DNA from: Photobacterium sp. GJ3
GTDB taxonomy: Bacteria; Pseudomonadota; Gammaproteobacteria; Enterobacterales; Vibrionaceae
DNA: 64,000 nt
Direction of reading: 5' to 3'
NCBI RefSeq assembly: GCF_018199995.1
Contig: NZ_CP073578.1
Location: 2,170,001-2,234,000, forward strand
Position numbers and translations under genes: made by a program. Of this stretch, positions 1 to 8,889 are shown one piece after another. How positions within the stretch are numbered: the first letter of the stretch is position 1; every line of letters starts with the position of its first letter. The notes below the pieces were generated by a model. That model made no database searches. It was not told where the DNA came from and was given only the letters and a program-made list of their open reading frames with translations.

Positions 1-373
1 TTGAAATCCGGTAGAAAGTTGTTTTTAATCATATAGTCAGGAGAAGAATCAGAATATAAACCATATTTCATGGCATTATAATTCAATGCGTTACACTTAA
101 TACCAGCAAAATATTGTGAAGATATACACATGGATTAAGGAATGATACCAAAGTATTTCTTGAGTACCGTTGCCAATTTATGGCGAAAAGTACACTAACT
201 TTCGTAATAGGGGGCTTGATATGCGAGAGAGATTTGAAACAATGGCAATGAGCGTATTTATTATTTCTAAGTGTATCCGTCCATGGAACGCCAAAGAACA
301 AGTTGCAACGTTAACTTGTCTATCTTAACTAGTTCTTTTGTTAAAACTCATTATTGGTCAATGAACTTCTGAT
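1..373. other. Gene-poor AT-rich left edge
   Basis: I see no convincing complete gene here. A 43-codon minus-strand reading frame opens at 131 and runs off the window edge; it has no visible ribosome-binding site, so it is not called. A 72-codon frame at 83-301 has untidy composition and looks like chance. Confidence 0.4.
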
Positions 374-577
374 TTATTGATGCTGCTTGAAGAATTTCTC
401 GGCATTTGCAAAAAGAGAATCACAATGTTTCTTTTGTTTATTATAATCAGCAGTACCTTCTTTCATGGAATCCAGTAATTCTTTTGCACTATGGTATTCT
501 TTAACCATCATCTCAAACTTGGCTTCATAACCGCTTTTCCTTGCTTTTTTTTGAGGGGTTTCTCGTCTTTTTTTCAT
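374..577 (-). CDS. Small lysine-rich hypothetical protein
   Basis: A 67-residue, strongly basic protein that I do not recognise. The start is supported by an AAGGAAG ribosome-binding site about five bases upstream of the ATG. The N-terminus (MKKRRETPQKKARKSG) is a cluster of Lys and Arg. The rest looks helical and amphipathic with many Lys, Glu and Gln and a single Cys. It has no signal peptide or membrane segment. A second small basic protein lies on the other side of the cold-shock gene at 1762. A nucleic-acid-binding or stress role is possible but is only inferred from composition. Confidence 0.6.
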   Translation of the reverse strand: MKKRRETPQKKARKSGYEAKFEMMVKEYHSAKELLDSMKEGTADYNKQKKHCDSLFANAEKFFKQHQ

Positions 578-1014
578 TTTCTTCCTTTATGTAGCTCTCA
601 GAATTTAAAAGGGGGCAATACTAGCTCATATGATATGAATGAAAATAACAAGCTCATTTAGAAGTAATATGACGAAAAAATCGAAATATAAATTATAAGA
701 TACTTGAACTAAACATCTCATTAATAGTTCACATTTGAGTAATAAGGGACACTATACACCGTTCACTCTAAATAGATAGGAATTTTCTATTTATTTTTCA
801 CCTTTCCATACAATAAGGTGAATATAGTTAGCCTTTTCGATAAAAGTAAGCCTGCAGATTTAAGCTACTCTAAATCATCAATTGCTAACGATTAAAAGTC
901 TGACCCGACCAGAAAAAACAAGAGAAACCCTGTAAAACCAACCACTTAGATTAAAAACAACTTAAAATCAAACAGAAAACATAAAATAGTACTGTTCATT
1001 TCCCAGACAACCTG
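578..1014. other. Intergenic region, no gene seen
   Basis: AT-rich spacer between the small basic protein gene and the cold-shock leader. It holds short inverted repeats, for example CACCTT...AAGGTG near 810-832 and an AAATAG...CTATTT pair near 772-792. No supportable gene or RNA was found. Confidence 0.4.
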
Positions 1015-1180
1015 TATAGTGGGTTCAGCTCTAGCAAAAGAGCTATTCCTAAAAATGAAGTGCAAGCCTGTTCCCAGTTTCCTTTCGATACCTTCGTCTA
1101 GCTCCTGCGATAGCTTCTTCTCATTGTTTATCAGTAGCATTTGCTCGAAGTCTAATTACTTTTATTTATCAGAGGTATCT
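1015..1180 (+). promoter_or_regulatory. Candidate cold-shock promoter and long 5' leader
   Basis: TATAGT at 1015-1020 resembles a -10 box. If it is used, the transcript would carry a leader of roughly 150 bases before the cold-shock ATG at 1181. Long structured leaders of this size are typical of cspA-type mRNAs, where they act as RNA thermosensors. No clear -35 box is visible, so the exact start is inference. Confidence 0.4.
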
Positions 1181-1393
1181 ATGTCCAACAAAACAACGGG
1201 TTCAGTAAAGTGGTTTAACGAAGCAAAAGGTTTTGGCTTCATCTCTCAAGACAATGGTGGTTCAGATGTATTTGTACATTTCAAATCTATCGTATCTGAA
1301 GGATTCAAAACACTTGTTGAAGGCCAAAAAGTGAGCTTTATTCTTGAAGACGGTCAAAAAGGTCCTCAAGCTACAAATGTAACTGCTCTGTAA
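1181..1393 (+). CDS. Cold-shock protein, CspA family
   Basis: A 70-residue single cold-shock domain, the standard family length. RNP1 is visible as KGFGFIS (residues 16-22) and RNP2 as DVFVHF (29-34); both bind single-stranded RNA or DNA. The domain opens with the usual [14 protein letters not shown]. These proteins melt mRNA secondary structure in the cytoplasm during cold shock or growth transitions. The ATG at 1181 is chosen because the family begins there, although the frame stays open upstream to 1019. A hairpin terminator follows directly, so the gene is monocistronic. Several paralogues are usual in Vibrionaceae, so I give no letter. Confidence 0.95.
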   Translation: MSNKTTGSVKWFNEAKGFGFISQDNGGSDVFVHFKSIVSEGFKTLVEGQKVSFILEDGQKGPQATNVTAL

Positions 1394-1399
1394 GTGGCT

Positions 1400-1432
1400 T
1401 AGGTGTCATCAATTATATGACACCTATTTTCT
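1400..1432 (+). terminator. Rho-independent terminator of the cold-shock gene
   Basis: A perfect 10-bp stem (TAGGTGTCAT with ATGACACCTA), a 7-base loop and a TTTTCTCT tract, starting seven bases after the stop codon. Confidence 0.85.
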
Positions 1433-1761
1433 CTAACTGAAGTCGTTTTATTACACTTAACAATCAAGGTATTTTATTGTCTAGAAGAACAAGCCGCCAG
1501 CGATATTGGTATAAAAAGCTTTGTGATTTAAATTCACAATGGGCTAAAGATAAACGAAAAACATGTTAACCATCATTTTTCCTTCATCGAATCTGATGAA
1601 TACCAGCAGTACCTTTGTGAAGAAACACATGACTCTTCATACCAATAAATTTATCCTCAGTGCTCACATGAAAAACCAGAAATAATTGGATATATGAAAG
1701 GATAAAGTGCTAAATTGAAACATAAGAATGAATACAACCTAAAACATTGAAGCAGGATCAT
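1433..1761. other. Intergenic region with a doubtful 30-codon frame
   Basis: A TTG-initiated frame of about 30 codons near 1480-1570 (MSRRTSRQRYWYKK...) is basic and has a weak upstream CAAGG. It is too short and unsupported to call. Nothing else is seen. Confidence 0.3.
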
Positions 1762-1902
1762 ATGAAAAAGAGCAAAAAGAAGGCCCCAAAAAAAGACAAA
1801 GAAAAATCACTTCTAACCGAGCATAAGAACACAAATACGACCAGAAGAAAAATTGAGGATATTCTTGACCAACGTAATTTTGACAAATTATTTGAACTCT
1901 AA
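1762..1902 (+). CDS. Small lysine-rich hypothetical protein
   Basis: A 46-residue basic protein. The N-terminal MKKSKKKAPKKDKEKS is nearly all charged, followed by a short helical segment ending FDKLFEL. A GCAGG lies about five bases before the ATG. I do not recognise a family. Its composition resembles the 67-residue protein at 374-577, so both could belong to the group of small basic proteins often seen beside cold-shock genes, but that link is inferred only from position and Lys content. It is short enough that chance cannot be excluded. Confidence 0.4.
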   Translation: MKKSKKKAPKKDKEKSLLTEHKNTNTTRRKIEDILDQRNFDKLFEL

Positions 1903-2085
1903 CCCCCCATCACATCCTTCAATTGAACGTCAATTGAGTATTCAGCAAAAATTTAAAATTTCGTTGCATGTTTCTTATTGTGTTCAATACGAACACGTTT
2001 TTATCTCGCTACGTGTAAATTACCTCTTCAAATTTCAACGTTGTTAGCCAACGCTCTCTCACACACAGGGTAAGGGCATGAATGC

Positions 2086-2310
2086 TCACTTTTCACTCCC
2101 CCCTTTAAAACCAGCCAGTAGTACCTTCTCCAAATAACCACGACTCATTGCCGCGGTTTTCTGTTTACGCCGAATACTGGCTTTTCTAGTCGTTTCAGCA
2201 CACAGCATATTGATAGCGATGTGGCGCATACAAACTATAATCTCAACGGCGTTACCGCGGAATATCTGGCAAGCGTCTTCATTCATCGATGCATCTAAAA
2301 TTGTGGCCAA
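2086..2310 (-). pseudogene. ISAs1-type transposase remnant, C-terminal end
   Basis: Encodes 74 residues resembling the C-terminal end of ISAs1-family transposases: a MRHIAINML segment, a basic KASIRRKQKTAAMS stretch and YLEKVLLAGF. The N-terminal and catalytic portions are absent, so this is a broken insertion sequence. A second, different fragment of the same family lies at 8890-9563 in the opposite orientation, on the far side of the lig operon. Confidence 0.65.
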
Positions 2311-2353
2311 TTTTTGTTGACCACGTCACATTGCATCAGTTGTTTTTTAAAGA

Positions 2354-2432
2354 GATAATCGTCATCGGCTTCACGGTTGATTATTGTTATTTGTTTGACG
2401 ACGATTATCAGCTTATACGTGAAGCCTTTTTT
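2354..2432. other. Crossed inverted repeats with T tract
   Basis: Two perfect inverted repeats interleave. GATAATCGTC (2354-2363) pairs with GACGATTATC (2400-2409), and GGCTTCACG (2367-2375) pairs with CGTGAAGCC (2418-2426), which is followed by TTTTTT. The order a-b-a'-b' permits either a pseudoknot or two mutually exclusive hairpins. It lies about 125 bases downstream of ligB. On the plus strand the second stem plus T tract looks like a terminator with an unusually long loop. Confidence 0.5.
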
Positions 2433-2556
2433 CTATCTAAAATATGGCGTTAACGCGAAAGATCTTGTTTATGAGAACCATTAGCAAAGAAGGGTGGCCT
2501 AATTTTATCCAAGACAACTTTTTATCGACTTTATTTGTAGTTGCAGCAGTTCAAGA

Positions 2557-3399
2557 CTACGATTTGTTCTCAATCAACATAGTACCCGCTCCCGTATTGG
2601 AAATTGGGATGTGGTAGTTGCTGTGCAGTACGTTAAGTTTGCCTCGAAGTGCACCACGCATTCCCAGCCACATAATTAGCTCAGGACCCTGAGCGCCTGC
2701 TTCTTCCACCAAATCGCGAATAGTCAGCGATGTTAATGCCTCGGGCTCGCTGATAATCTTATCCATGCAGTACAAGTCAAACTTTTTGTTGATAAAGCCA
2801 GCACGCTCACCATCCAACTGATGAGACAAACCACCAGTGCCAAGTATGACCACCTTGAGATCTTTATCGTATAACTCAACCGCTTCACCAATCGCCTTAC
2901 CTAAATCAAAACAACGCTTTGGTGATGGCATTGGGTGCTGCTCAACATTGATACATACCGGAATGACCTTCATATGATCATACTGGTTACCCGGCCACAT
3001 TAGCTGCATAGGGACAGTCAAACCGTGGTCCACACGCATTTCCTGGCAGATAGTAATGTCGAATTCTTTTTCCACCAATTCGTTACAGATATGCCAAGAC
3101 AGTTCTTGATCACCGTGAATCGGCGGGATCGGCTTGATACCCCAACCTTCATCAGCATTGTGATACTGCGAAGCAGCCCCGATGGCGAAAGTCGGCTTCT
3201 TGTCGATGAAAAACTCCAGTCCGTGGTCGTTATAGAAAATGATAGCCACATCCGGCTTTTCTGCTTCAAGCCACTCATGAATGGGAAGATAAGCATCAAA
3301 GAATGTTTTCCAGTACGGCGTTTGCTGTAGCCCCTGATCAATAGCCTTACCAATCAGTGGAATATGAGATGTTGTGATACCGCCAATAACCTTAGCCAT
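2557..3399 (-). CDS. ligB: Protocatechuate 4,5-dioxygenase beta (catalytic) subunit
   Basis: 280 residues, the family length. The LigAB enzyme opens protocatechuate between C4 and C5 to give 4-carboxy-2-hydroxymuconate-6-semialdehyde, using non-haem Fe(II). Expected features are visible: His12 in GGITTSHIPLIG, a second His in FYNDHGLEFF (about residue 59), the acid-base His in GTGGLSHQL, and the iron-ligand Glu in GAQGPELIMW. The start at 3399 (MAKVIGG) is preferred over an upstream in-frame codon because AGGAG sits correctly before it and it leaves a 4-base gap after ligA. It is the last gene of the lig operon. Confidence 0.95.
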   Translation of the reverse strand: MAKVIGGITTSHIPLIGKAIDQGLQQTPYWKTFFDAYLPIHEWLEAEKPDVAIIFYNDHGLEFFIDKKPTFAIGAASQYHNADEGWGIKPIPPIHGDQELSWHICNELVEKEFDITICQEMRVDHGLTVPMQLMWPGNQYDHMKVIPVCINVEQHPMPSPKRCFDLGKAIGEAVELYDKDLKVVILGTGGLSHQLDGERAGFINKKFDLYCMDKIISEPEALTSLTIRDLVEEAGAQGPELIMWLGMRGALRGKLNVLHSNYHIPISNTGAGTMLIENKS

Positions 3400-3403
3400 G
3401 TGT

Positions 3404-3757
3404 TTATTCTCCTGCCGCAACCAGTTTCTGTTGGAATTCTTCTACCGTGACACCTGTTTGTAGAGCACCAATGTCCTGCATATTCAACCCCAACATACCG
3501 ACGAATTTAGCGAGATAGTAAATATTACCGCCTTCTTCCAGCAACTTGAGTACATCGCGGTCTCGGATCGCCTCTTTTTGGGTTTCGGTTAAACCAAATT
3601 GATCGCAGTAAGCCATCTCGTCTTGCTGGAAAGCATTGCGGGCCAACTCTTCATTTAGTGAATAGCACATTTTATTTAGTTCATAACCTTTCATCGCCAT
3701 CTTGCCATCGAACATAGTGGTGCCTGAAATCGGGTTGGCGTTATTTAGGTATGACAT
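3404..3757 (-). CDS. ligA: Protocatechuate 4,5-dioxygenase alpha subunit
   Basis: 117 residues, all-helical small subunit of the LigAB dioxygenase. The LigA-type sequence is recognisable (GTTMFDGKMAMKGYELNKMC, then DEMAYCDQFGLTETQKEAI). The alpha subunit caps the active site formed by LigB. It lies four bases upstream of ligB, so the two are surely co-translated, and 11 bases downstream of ligI. Confidence 0.93.
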   Translation of the reverse strand: MSYLNNANPISGTTMFDGKMAMKGYELNKMCYSLNEELARNAFQQDEMAYCDQFGLTETQKEAIRDRDVLKLLEEGGNIYYLAKFVGMLGLNMQDIGALQTGVTVEEFQQKLVAAGE

Positions 3758-3768
3758 AGCAAGCTCCC

Positions 3769-4641
3769 TTATGCTGACCAGTACAGTTTCATCGGATTAT
3801 CAACCAGCAGCGCTTGCTGGCTTTCGGCTGTCGGTGCGATCAGCGGAATCACATCCACCAGCTTGCCATCATCCGGCACATGGGATTTCATATTCGGATG
3901 CGGCCAGTCTGTTCCCCAGAGTACGCGACTAGGGAAGCGTTCAACCAAGTACTTGGCAAACGGCACCACATCGCTGTAATCCGATATTGTATTGGTTAGG
4001 CGTTCCGGGCAACTCACTTTAGTCCAAATATTTGGGTTTTCATCCAGCAACGATACAAAGCGCTGGAAGTCGTTGTGAGCAACACCCTTGGCAACATCCG
4101 GACGACCCATATGGTCAACAACAACCGTCATATCCAGCTCAACCAAAAATGGTGCAATTTCTTCGAGATCTGCTGCTTCAAAATAAACCACCACATGCCA
4201 CCCCAAAGAACGGATTTTATTGGCAATATTCTTGAACACAGATTTTGGAGTTGTCTCCACCAAACGCTTCACAAAGTTAAAACGTACACCACGCACACCA
4301 CGCTTGTGCATGTGTTGCAACTCGGTTTCAGTAATGTTTTCGGATACGACCGCGACACCACGAGCAAGATCACCAGCACTATCTAGTGCATCCAATAGAG
4401 CTGCGTTATCGCTACCGTGGCAAGAGGCTTGAACAATTACATTGCGGCTAAAACCTAAGTAATCACGCAGGGCAAACAGCTGCGATTTAGGTGCATCACA
4501 AGGCGTGTATTTACGTTCAGCTGAATACGGGAAAATCTCGGCAGGGCCAAACACATGACAGTGGGCATCTACAGCGCCTATCGGTGCCTTAAATTCTGGT
4601 TTTGACGGGTTATCGTGAAATGGTAGATAGTCTGCGTCCAT
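3769..4641 (-). CDS. ligI: 2-pyrone-4,6-dicarboxylate hydrolase
   Basis: 290-residue amidohydrolase-superfamily enzyme that hydrolyses 2-pyrone-4,6-dicarboxylate to 4-oxalomesaconate. The metal-binding start AVDAHCHVFGP is near residue 24, a TIM-barrel His occurs in VVVDHMGRPD, and the catalytic Asp is in LWGTDWPHPN, as in LigI. It sits between the tautomerase gene and ligA in an operon whose genes supply the steps before and after it. Confidence 0.92.
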   Translation of the reverse strand: MDADYLPFHDNPSKPEFKAPIGAVDAHCHVFGPAEIFPYSAERKYTPCDAPKSQLFALRDYLGFSRNVIVQASCHGSDNAALLDALDSAGDLARGVAVVSENITETELQHMHKRGVRGVRFNFVKRLVETTPKSVFKNIANKIRSLGWHVVVYFEAADLEEIAPFLVELDMTVVVDHMGRPDVAKGVAHNDFQRFVSLLDENPNIWTKVSCPERLTNTISDYSDVVPFAKYLVERFPSRVLWGTDWPHPNMKSHVPDDGKLVDVIPLIAPTAESQQALLVDNPMKLYWSA

Positions 4642-4669
4642 CTTTTATTATCCTTTTAAATATCTTCCG

Positions 4670-5737
4670 TTAATGCCCAAACACGACACCGTCGTACAAC
4701 TTACGTGTGGTTCGTAAAATAGCTGAGTTTTCGACATTGTTGTTTTGATCTGTCGTCAGCAGTACGGTTAAGTTACCGACAGGGTGTTCAATAGCCAGTG
4801 TCTTCAACTCGCCCTCAGGGATGTCAGCTAAGCCATGAGCTGGTGACTCCTGCAACAGACAAGCAGTGGCAACACTGACCGCGCCCAACACACCGATAGA
4901 AGCATGACAACGGTGGGGAATAAAAGTGCGTGTTGATATGGCACCACCTTGCTGCGGTGCGCTCACCATGGTCATTTTCGGTACCGTGCGCTCAGCCACA
5001 TCACCCAGGTTCATCAGGAACCCTGCCTGCAAGCGGATACTCTCCAGCTTTTTGCGCAGCTCGGCATTTTCCTCAAGCTCGGTTCTCGACTCGATACCAG
5101 TGATCCCCATGTCTTGAGCCCGAAGCACAACCACAGGCATGCCGTTATCTATCAAGGTAACAGGGACGCCGTCGATATTGTCGAACTCTCGTCCTGTTGG
5201 TAACAGTGCACCACAACTTGAGCCCGCCGTATCTTTGAAGGTCACTGCTACTGGGCTTGCCGTACCAACAACTCCATCAATCGTAGCCTCACCTCGATAA
5301 GACACCACGCCATCCGGTGTTTGAATAACACATGAAGCCACCTGGCCGGTGTTCTCCATGTAAATATTGACCATGGTCTCACCGTCATTGGCGACAACCA
5401 AACCGCGCTCAATCGCAAACGCACCGACACCAGCCAAAATGTTGCCGCAATTCTGGCCGTCACTAACGATGGCTTCGTCGACAAACACCTGTAAAAACAG
5501 ATAATCAATATCAATACCCGGACGCGATGACGGCTCTACCACCGCCACTTTCGAGGTCAGTGGATTACCTCCGCCCATACCATCGATCTGGCGCGGGTCA
5601 GGCGATCCCATGATGCTCAGCAGGAATGCGTCACGCTCGGCCGTATCCTGCGGCAGATCTTGTTTCAGGAAGTACGCCCCTTTGGATGTCCCCCCTCGCA
5701 TCCACATACAAGGGGCTGATAGCGGCATATTAGACAT
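4670..5737 (-). CDS. galD: 4-oxalomesaconate tautomerase (PrpF family)
   Basis: 355-residue PrpF-like isomerase with a diaminopimelate-epimerase fold. The typical [13 protein letters not shown] motif is at residues 12-24, and [15 protein letters not shown] and [16 protein letters not shown] also match. In gallate and protocatechuate 4,5-cleavage pathways this enzyme (GalD, or LigU in Sphingobium) converts the keto/enol or double-bond isomer of oxalomesaconate to the hydratase substrate. The start overlaps the end of the upstream aldolase by 8 bases, which indicates translational coupling. Other PrpF proteins isomerise aconitate; the operon context decides the assignment. Confidence 0.9.
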   Translation of the reverse strand: MSNMPLSAPCMWMRGGTSKGAYFLKQDLPQDTAERDAFLLSIMGSPDPRQIDGMGGGNPLTSKVAVVEPSSRPGIDIDYLFLQVFVDEAIVSDGQNCGNILAGVGAFAIERGLVVANDGETMVNIYMENTGQVASCVIQTPDGVVSYRGEATIDGVVGTASPVAVTFKDTAGSSCGALLPTGREFDNIDGVPVTLIDNGMPVVVLRAQDMGITGIESRTELEENAELRKKLESIRLQAGFLMNLGDVAERTVPKMTMVSAPQQGGAISTRTFIPHRCHASIGVLGAVSVATACLLQESPAHGLADIPEGELKTLAIEHPVGNLTVLLTTDQNNNVENSAILRTTRKLYDGVVFGH

Positions 5738-6407
5738 ATTTCAGTCCTTTTTCAGCCAAACGTCCACGCATGTTGTAGATATCTAGCCCTAGCTCGCCAT
5801 TCGCCAAGCGTAAACGCTTTTCTTCTTCTCGTGCCATTCGGGCACGTGCTTCAGCCAGTACTTCTTCTGCTTCATCACGGCGAACAACACAAACACCGTC
5901 ATCATCGGCCACAATCACATCGCCTGGGTTGATCAGCTCATCGGCGCAGACCATTGGTACGTTCACCGAACCAAGGGTTTCTTTAATCGTGCCCTGACTG
6001 AAAATATGCTTCGACCATACCGGGAATTTCATATCTCTCAGATCACGGGTGTCACGCACACCGCCTTCGATGACCAAACCAACCACCCCACGTGCCTGGG
6101 CAGACGTTGCCAGCAAATCACCAAAGAAACCAAAGTTAGAGGGTGATGTCGGTGCGAATACCAGCATGTCACCTTCGCGTGCCTGCTCAATCGCCACGTG
6201 CATCATCCAGTTATCGCCTGCTGCACCAGAAATGGTCAGTGCCGAGCCAGAAACCGCCTTGCCTGAATAAATTGGGCGCATGTAATCAGCCAGCAAACCG
6301 CGACGACCTTGGGCTTCATGTACAGTTGCCACCCCACACTCGGCCAGCCCTTGAATGATTTCCGGGTTCGCACGCTCGATATTTTGTACAACAACGTTCT
6401 TGTCCAT
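5730..6407 (-). CDS. ligK: 4-carboxy-4-hydroxy-2-oxoadipate aldolase
   Basis: 225-residue class II (metal-dependent) HMG/CHA aldolase of the RraA-like fold. It splits 4-carboxy-4-hydroxy-2-oxoadipate into pyruvate and oxaloacetate, the last step of the pathway. Family motifs are seen: [38 protein letters not shown] (the Arg-Asp metal/substrate site) and [14 protein letters not shown]. The ATG at 6407 is chosen because AAGGAG precedes it; a GTG lies two codons upstream. It is 13 bases after ligJ and overlaps the tautomerase gene. Confidence 0.92.
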   Translation of the reverse strand: MDKNVVVQNIERANPEIIQGLAECGVATVHEAQGRRGLLADYMRPIYSGKAVSGSALTISGAAGDNWMMHVAIEQAREGDMLVFAPTSPSNFGFFGDLLATSAQARGVVGLVIEGGVRDTRDLRDMKFPVWSKHIFSQGTIKETLGSVNVPMVCADELINPGDVIVADDDGVCVVRRDEAEEVLAEARARMAREEEKRLRLANGELGLDIYNMRGRLAEKGLKYV

Positions 6408-6420
6408 GGTCACTCCTTGA

Positions 6421-7434
6421 TTACGTGATGTTTAGGCGGCTGAATACGCGGCGAGCATTACCTTCAAAAATCATTGATTTTTCTTCTGCCGATAGCTTAG
6501 TGTTCGCGTCGATATATCGTTTGGTATCGTCAAAGTAATAGCCTGTTTCTGGGTCAACACCGCGTACCGCACCAATCATTTCTGAAGCAAACAAGATGTT
6601 CTCTTTCGGCAAGATATCCAATAACAGATCGATGCCTTTTTGATGGTAAACACAAGTATCGAAGTAGATGTTCTTCAGTACCAGCTCTTCCAGCGGTGGC
6701 AAACCCATGTCTTGAGCGATACCACGGAAACGTCCCCAGTGGTAAGGCACGGCACCACCACCATGAGGGATGATGATTTTCAGCTCAGGGAAGTCTTTGA
6801 ACACACAAGAAGTCATCAATTGCTGGAAAGCGGTAGTATCAGCACCTAGGTAATACGACGTTGTCGTATGTAGGCATGAGTTACATGAGCCACTGACGTG
6901 GATCATCGCAGGCACATCAAGTTCAACCAGCTTCTCATACAGCGGGTAAAACAATCGATCACCTAGCGATGCGTCTTTCCAGAAACCACCGGTTGTATCT
7001 GGGTTCAGGTTGCAGCCAATAAAGCCCATTTCTTCTACACAACGCACCAACTCAGGAATTGATTTGGACGGTGTAACGCCTGGTGACTGCGGCAACTGGG
7101 CAACCGGTGCGAAGTTGTTTGGGAAAAGATCGCAAACACGACGAATCAGATTATTCTGGTGCTCAGTCCAGAAACGACTCGTATGCTCATTACCGATGTG
7201 GTGACCCATCCAGCTGGCACGCGGCGAGAAAATCGTTAAGTCAGTGCCACGTTCTTTTTGCAAGCGCAGCTGGTTGTTCTCGATACTCTCGCGAATTTCA
7301 TCATCAGATATATTAATCTGGCCTTTCGTACCGATGTGGTTCGGATCTTTTTCTAATGCTGCTTTCTGTGCCTCGCGGTAATTGCCAACTTGAGGAGGCG
7401 TGGTGGTGTAATGTCCGTGACAGTCGATAATCAT
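6421..7434 (-). CDS. ligJ: 4-oxalomesaconate hydratase
   Basis: 337-residue amidohydrolase-2 family protein that hydrates 4-oxalomesaconate to 4-carboxy-4-hydroxy-2-oxoadipate. The N-terminal metal motif is [11 protein letters not shown]; further family positions are [26 protein letters not shown] and [17 protein letters not shown]. The ATG at 7434 fits an AGCAGG ribosome-binding site; another ATG three codons upstream would directly abut that site. It is the first gene of the minus-strand operon ligJ-ligK-galD-ligI-ligA-ligB. The promoter must lie in the 435-base region shared with divergent ligC. Confidence 0.92.
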   Translation of the reverse strand: MIIDCHGHYTTTPPQVGNYREAQKAALEKDPNHIGTKGQINISDDEIRESIENNQLRLQKERGTDLTIFSPRASWMGHHIGNEHTSRFWTEHQNNLIRRVCDLFPNNFAPVAQLPQSPGVTPSKSIPELVRCVEEMGFIGCNLNPDTTGGFWKDASLGDRLFYPLYEKLVELDVPAMIHVSGSCNSCLHTTTSYYLGADTTAFQQLMTSCVFKDFPELKIIIPHGGGAVPYHWGRFRGIAQDMGLPPLEELVLKNIYFDTCVYHQKGIDLLLDILPKENILFASEMIGAVRGVDPETGYYFDDTKRYIDANTKLSAEEKSMIFEGNARRVFSRLNIT

Positions 7435-7869
7435 ACTCGGCATCCTGCTTGAAGTTATATGTTACTAAAATGCTTCTCATCTGTGACAGAATACAGTATT
7501 CACACCTAGCGGAATTTTTACCATTCCATTTTCAGGCAATGATATTGATTTTTGATATAGTGAACAGAAACTGCATCATCTATGAATGAAGAAGAAATAC
7601 ATCTGATAACCACAAAAAGAGCTCCCAACTGCTATGTTTTTTACCTTTTGTTAAAAATCCCTTTGATTACACCTCAAGCGACTCCCGATTCAACAATACC
7701 CAAATAGACTATTCAAAAAATGAATAACCTCTCGAATTTATCAATTATCGCTTTCGCAATTGTGTTGATAGATTGAAACTATACACATTACACAGATGCA
7801 ACAAATCAAACACATTTCACTGGCGTAAAAAATGATTTGTGAATTACTGAATAGCAAAGGAGCTGTATT
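7435..7869. promoter_or_regulatory. Divergent lig control region
   Basis: A 435-base gene-free region between ligJ and ligC. A perfect 13-base palindrome, GAATACAGTATTC, at 7489-7501 lies about 55 bases before ligJ and is a plausible LysR-type site. At 7522-7561 a 13-mer CATTCCATTTTCA followed by TATAGT recurs ahead of the LysR gene at 9564-9602. These are read directly; their role as operators is inferred. Confidence 0.5.
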
Positions 7870-8817
7870 ATGAACGTATGTGTCGTCGGTGCATCGGGCG
7901 CATTTGGTACCAAACATCTAGAAGCAATTAGCAACATTGAAGATGCTAACGTGGTTGCACTGGTGTCCCCGCAATTGGACATACTTAAAGTGATCGCAGC
8001 ACAATATGACACACCTCCTACCATCACCAGCGAACTAGAGCAAGTCCTAACTCGTAAAGACGTAGAAGCAGTGATCCTAGCAACCCCAACCCAAATGCAT
8101 GCTAGCCAGGCAATTCAGTGCCTTGAAGCCGGCAAACACGTATTAGTTGAAATCCCAATGGCTGATAACATCGACGATGCCCGCCGCCTTGCCGACCTTC
8201 AGCAGTCAACCGGGCTGGTTGCAATGGCTGGCCATACTCGTCGCTTTAACCCAAGCCACCAGTGGATCCACAATAAAATCAAAGCAGGCGAACTCAACAT
8301 CCAGCAGATGGATGTACAAACTTACTTCTACCGTCGCACCAACACCAACGCCAAAGGCGAGCCGCGCACTTGGACCGACCACCTACTATGGCACCATGCT
8401 TGCCACACTGTGGATCTGTTCCAATACCAAACAGGCGAAACTGCATCGAAAGTACAAGCGCTACAGGGCCCCATCCACCCTGAACTTGGCATCGCCATGG
8501 ACATGAGCATTGGTATGAAAGTGCCAACTGGCGCAATTTGTACCCTGTCGCTCTCGTTCAACAACGACGGTCCATTCGGCACCTTCTTCCGCTATATCTG
8601 TGATGAGGGCACTTTCATTGCCCGTTACGATGATTTGTTTGACGGTAATGACAACCCTATTGACCTAAGCGGTATCGCGATTTCTAACAACGGTATCGAG
8701 CTTATCGATCGTGAATTCTTCGATGCTATCAAAACTGGTCGCGAACCAAACTCAAGCGTAAGGCAATGTCTTCCAGCAATGGAAACACTGAACAAGATTG
8801 AGCAACTGTTAGATTAA
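7870..8817 (+). CDS. ligC: 4-carboxy-2-hydroxymuconate-6-semialdehyde dehydrogenase
   Basis: 315-residue Gfo/Idh/MocA-family oxidoreductase. The Rossmann start VCVVGASGAFGTKH is at residues 3-16. GKHVLVEIPMADN carries a Glu where many relatives have EKP, followed by AGHTRRFNPSHQW and a LWHHACHTVDLF catalytic His segment, as in LigC. The enzyme oxidises the ring-cleavage semialdehyde (as its hemiacetal) with NAD(P)+ to 2-pyrone-4,6-dicarboxylate. It is transcribed away from the ligJ operon, and its product is the LigI substrate. Confidence 0.92.
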   Translation: MNVCVVGASGAFGTKHLEAISNIEDANVVALVSPQLDILKVIAAQYDTPPTITSELEQVLTRKDVEAVILATPTQMHASQAIQCLEAGKHVLVEIPMADNIDDARRLADLQQSTGLVAMAGHTRRFNPSHQWIHNKIKAGELNIQQMDVQTYFYRRTNTNAKGEPRTWTDHLLWHHACHTVDLFQYQTGETASKVQALQGPIHPELGIAMDMSIGMKVPTGAICTLSLSFNNDGPFGTFFRYICDEGTFIARYDDLFDGNDNPIDLSGIAISNNGIELIDREFFDAIKTGREPNSSVRQCLPAMETLNKIEQLLD

Positions 8818-8889
8818 TCGCAATGGCTAAACTGCTGAGGCGTGCGATGAAAAAATGATCGCTTGTTGTTGCCAACATTGATAAGTCCG

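Noticed and set aside
83..301. A 72-codon minus-strand frame at the left edge
   Set aside because: Composition is unlike a real protein, with no ribosome-binding site and no recognisable motif.
1853..2047. A 64-codon plus-strand frame after the small basic gene
   Set aside because: It overlaps the end of the 46-residue ORF in another frame and has AT-rich random-looking composition.
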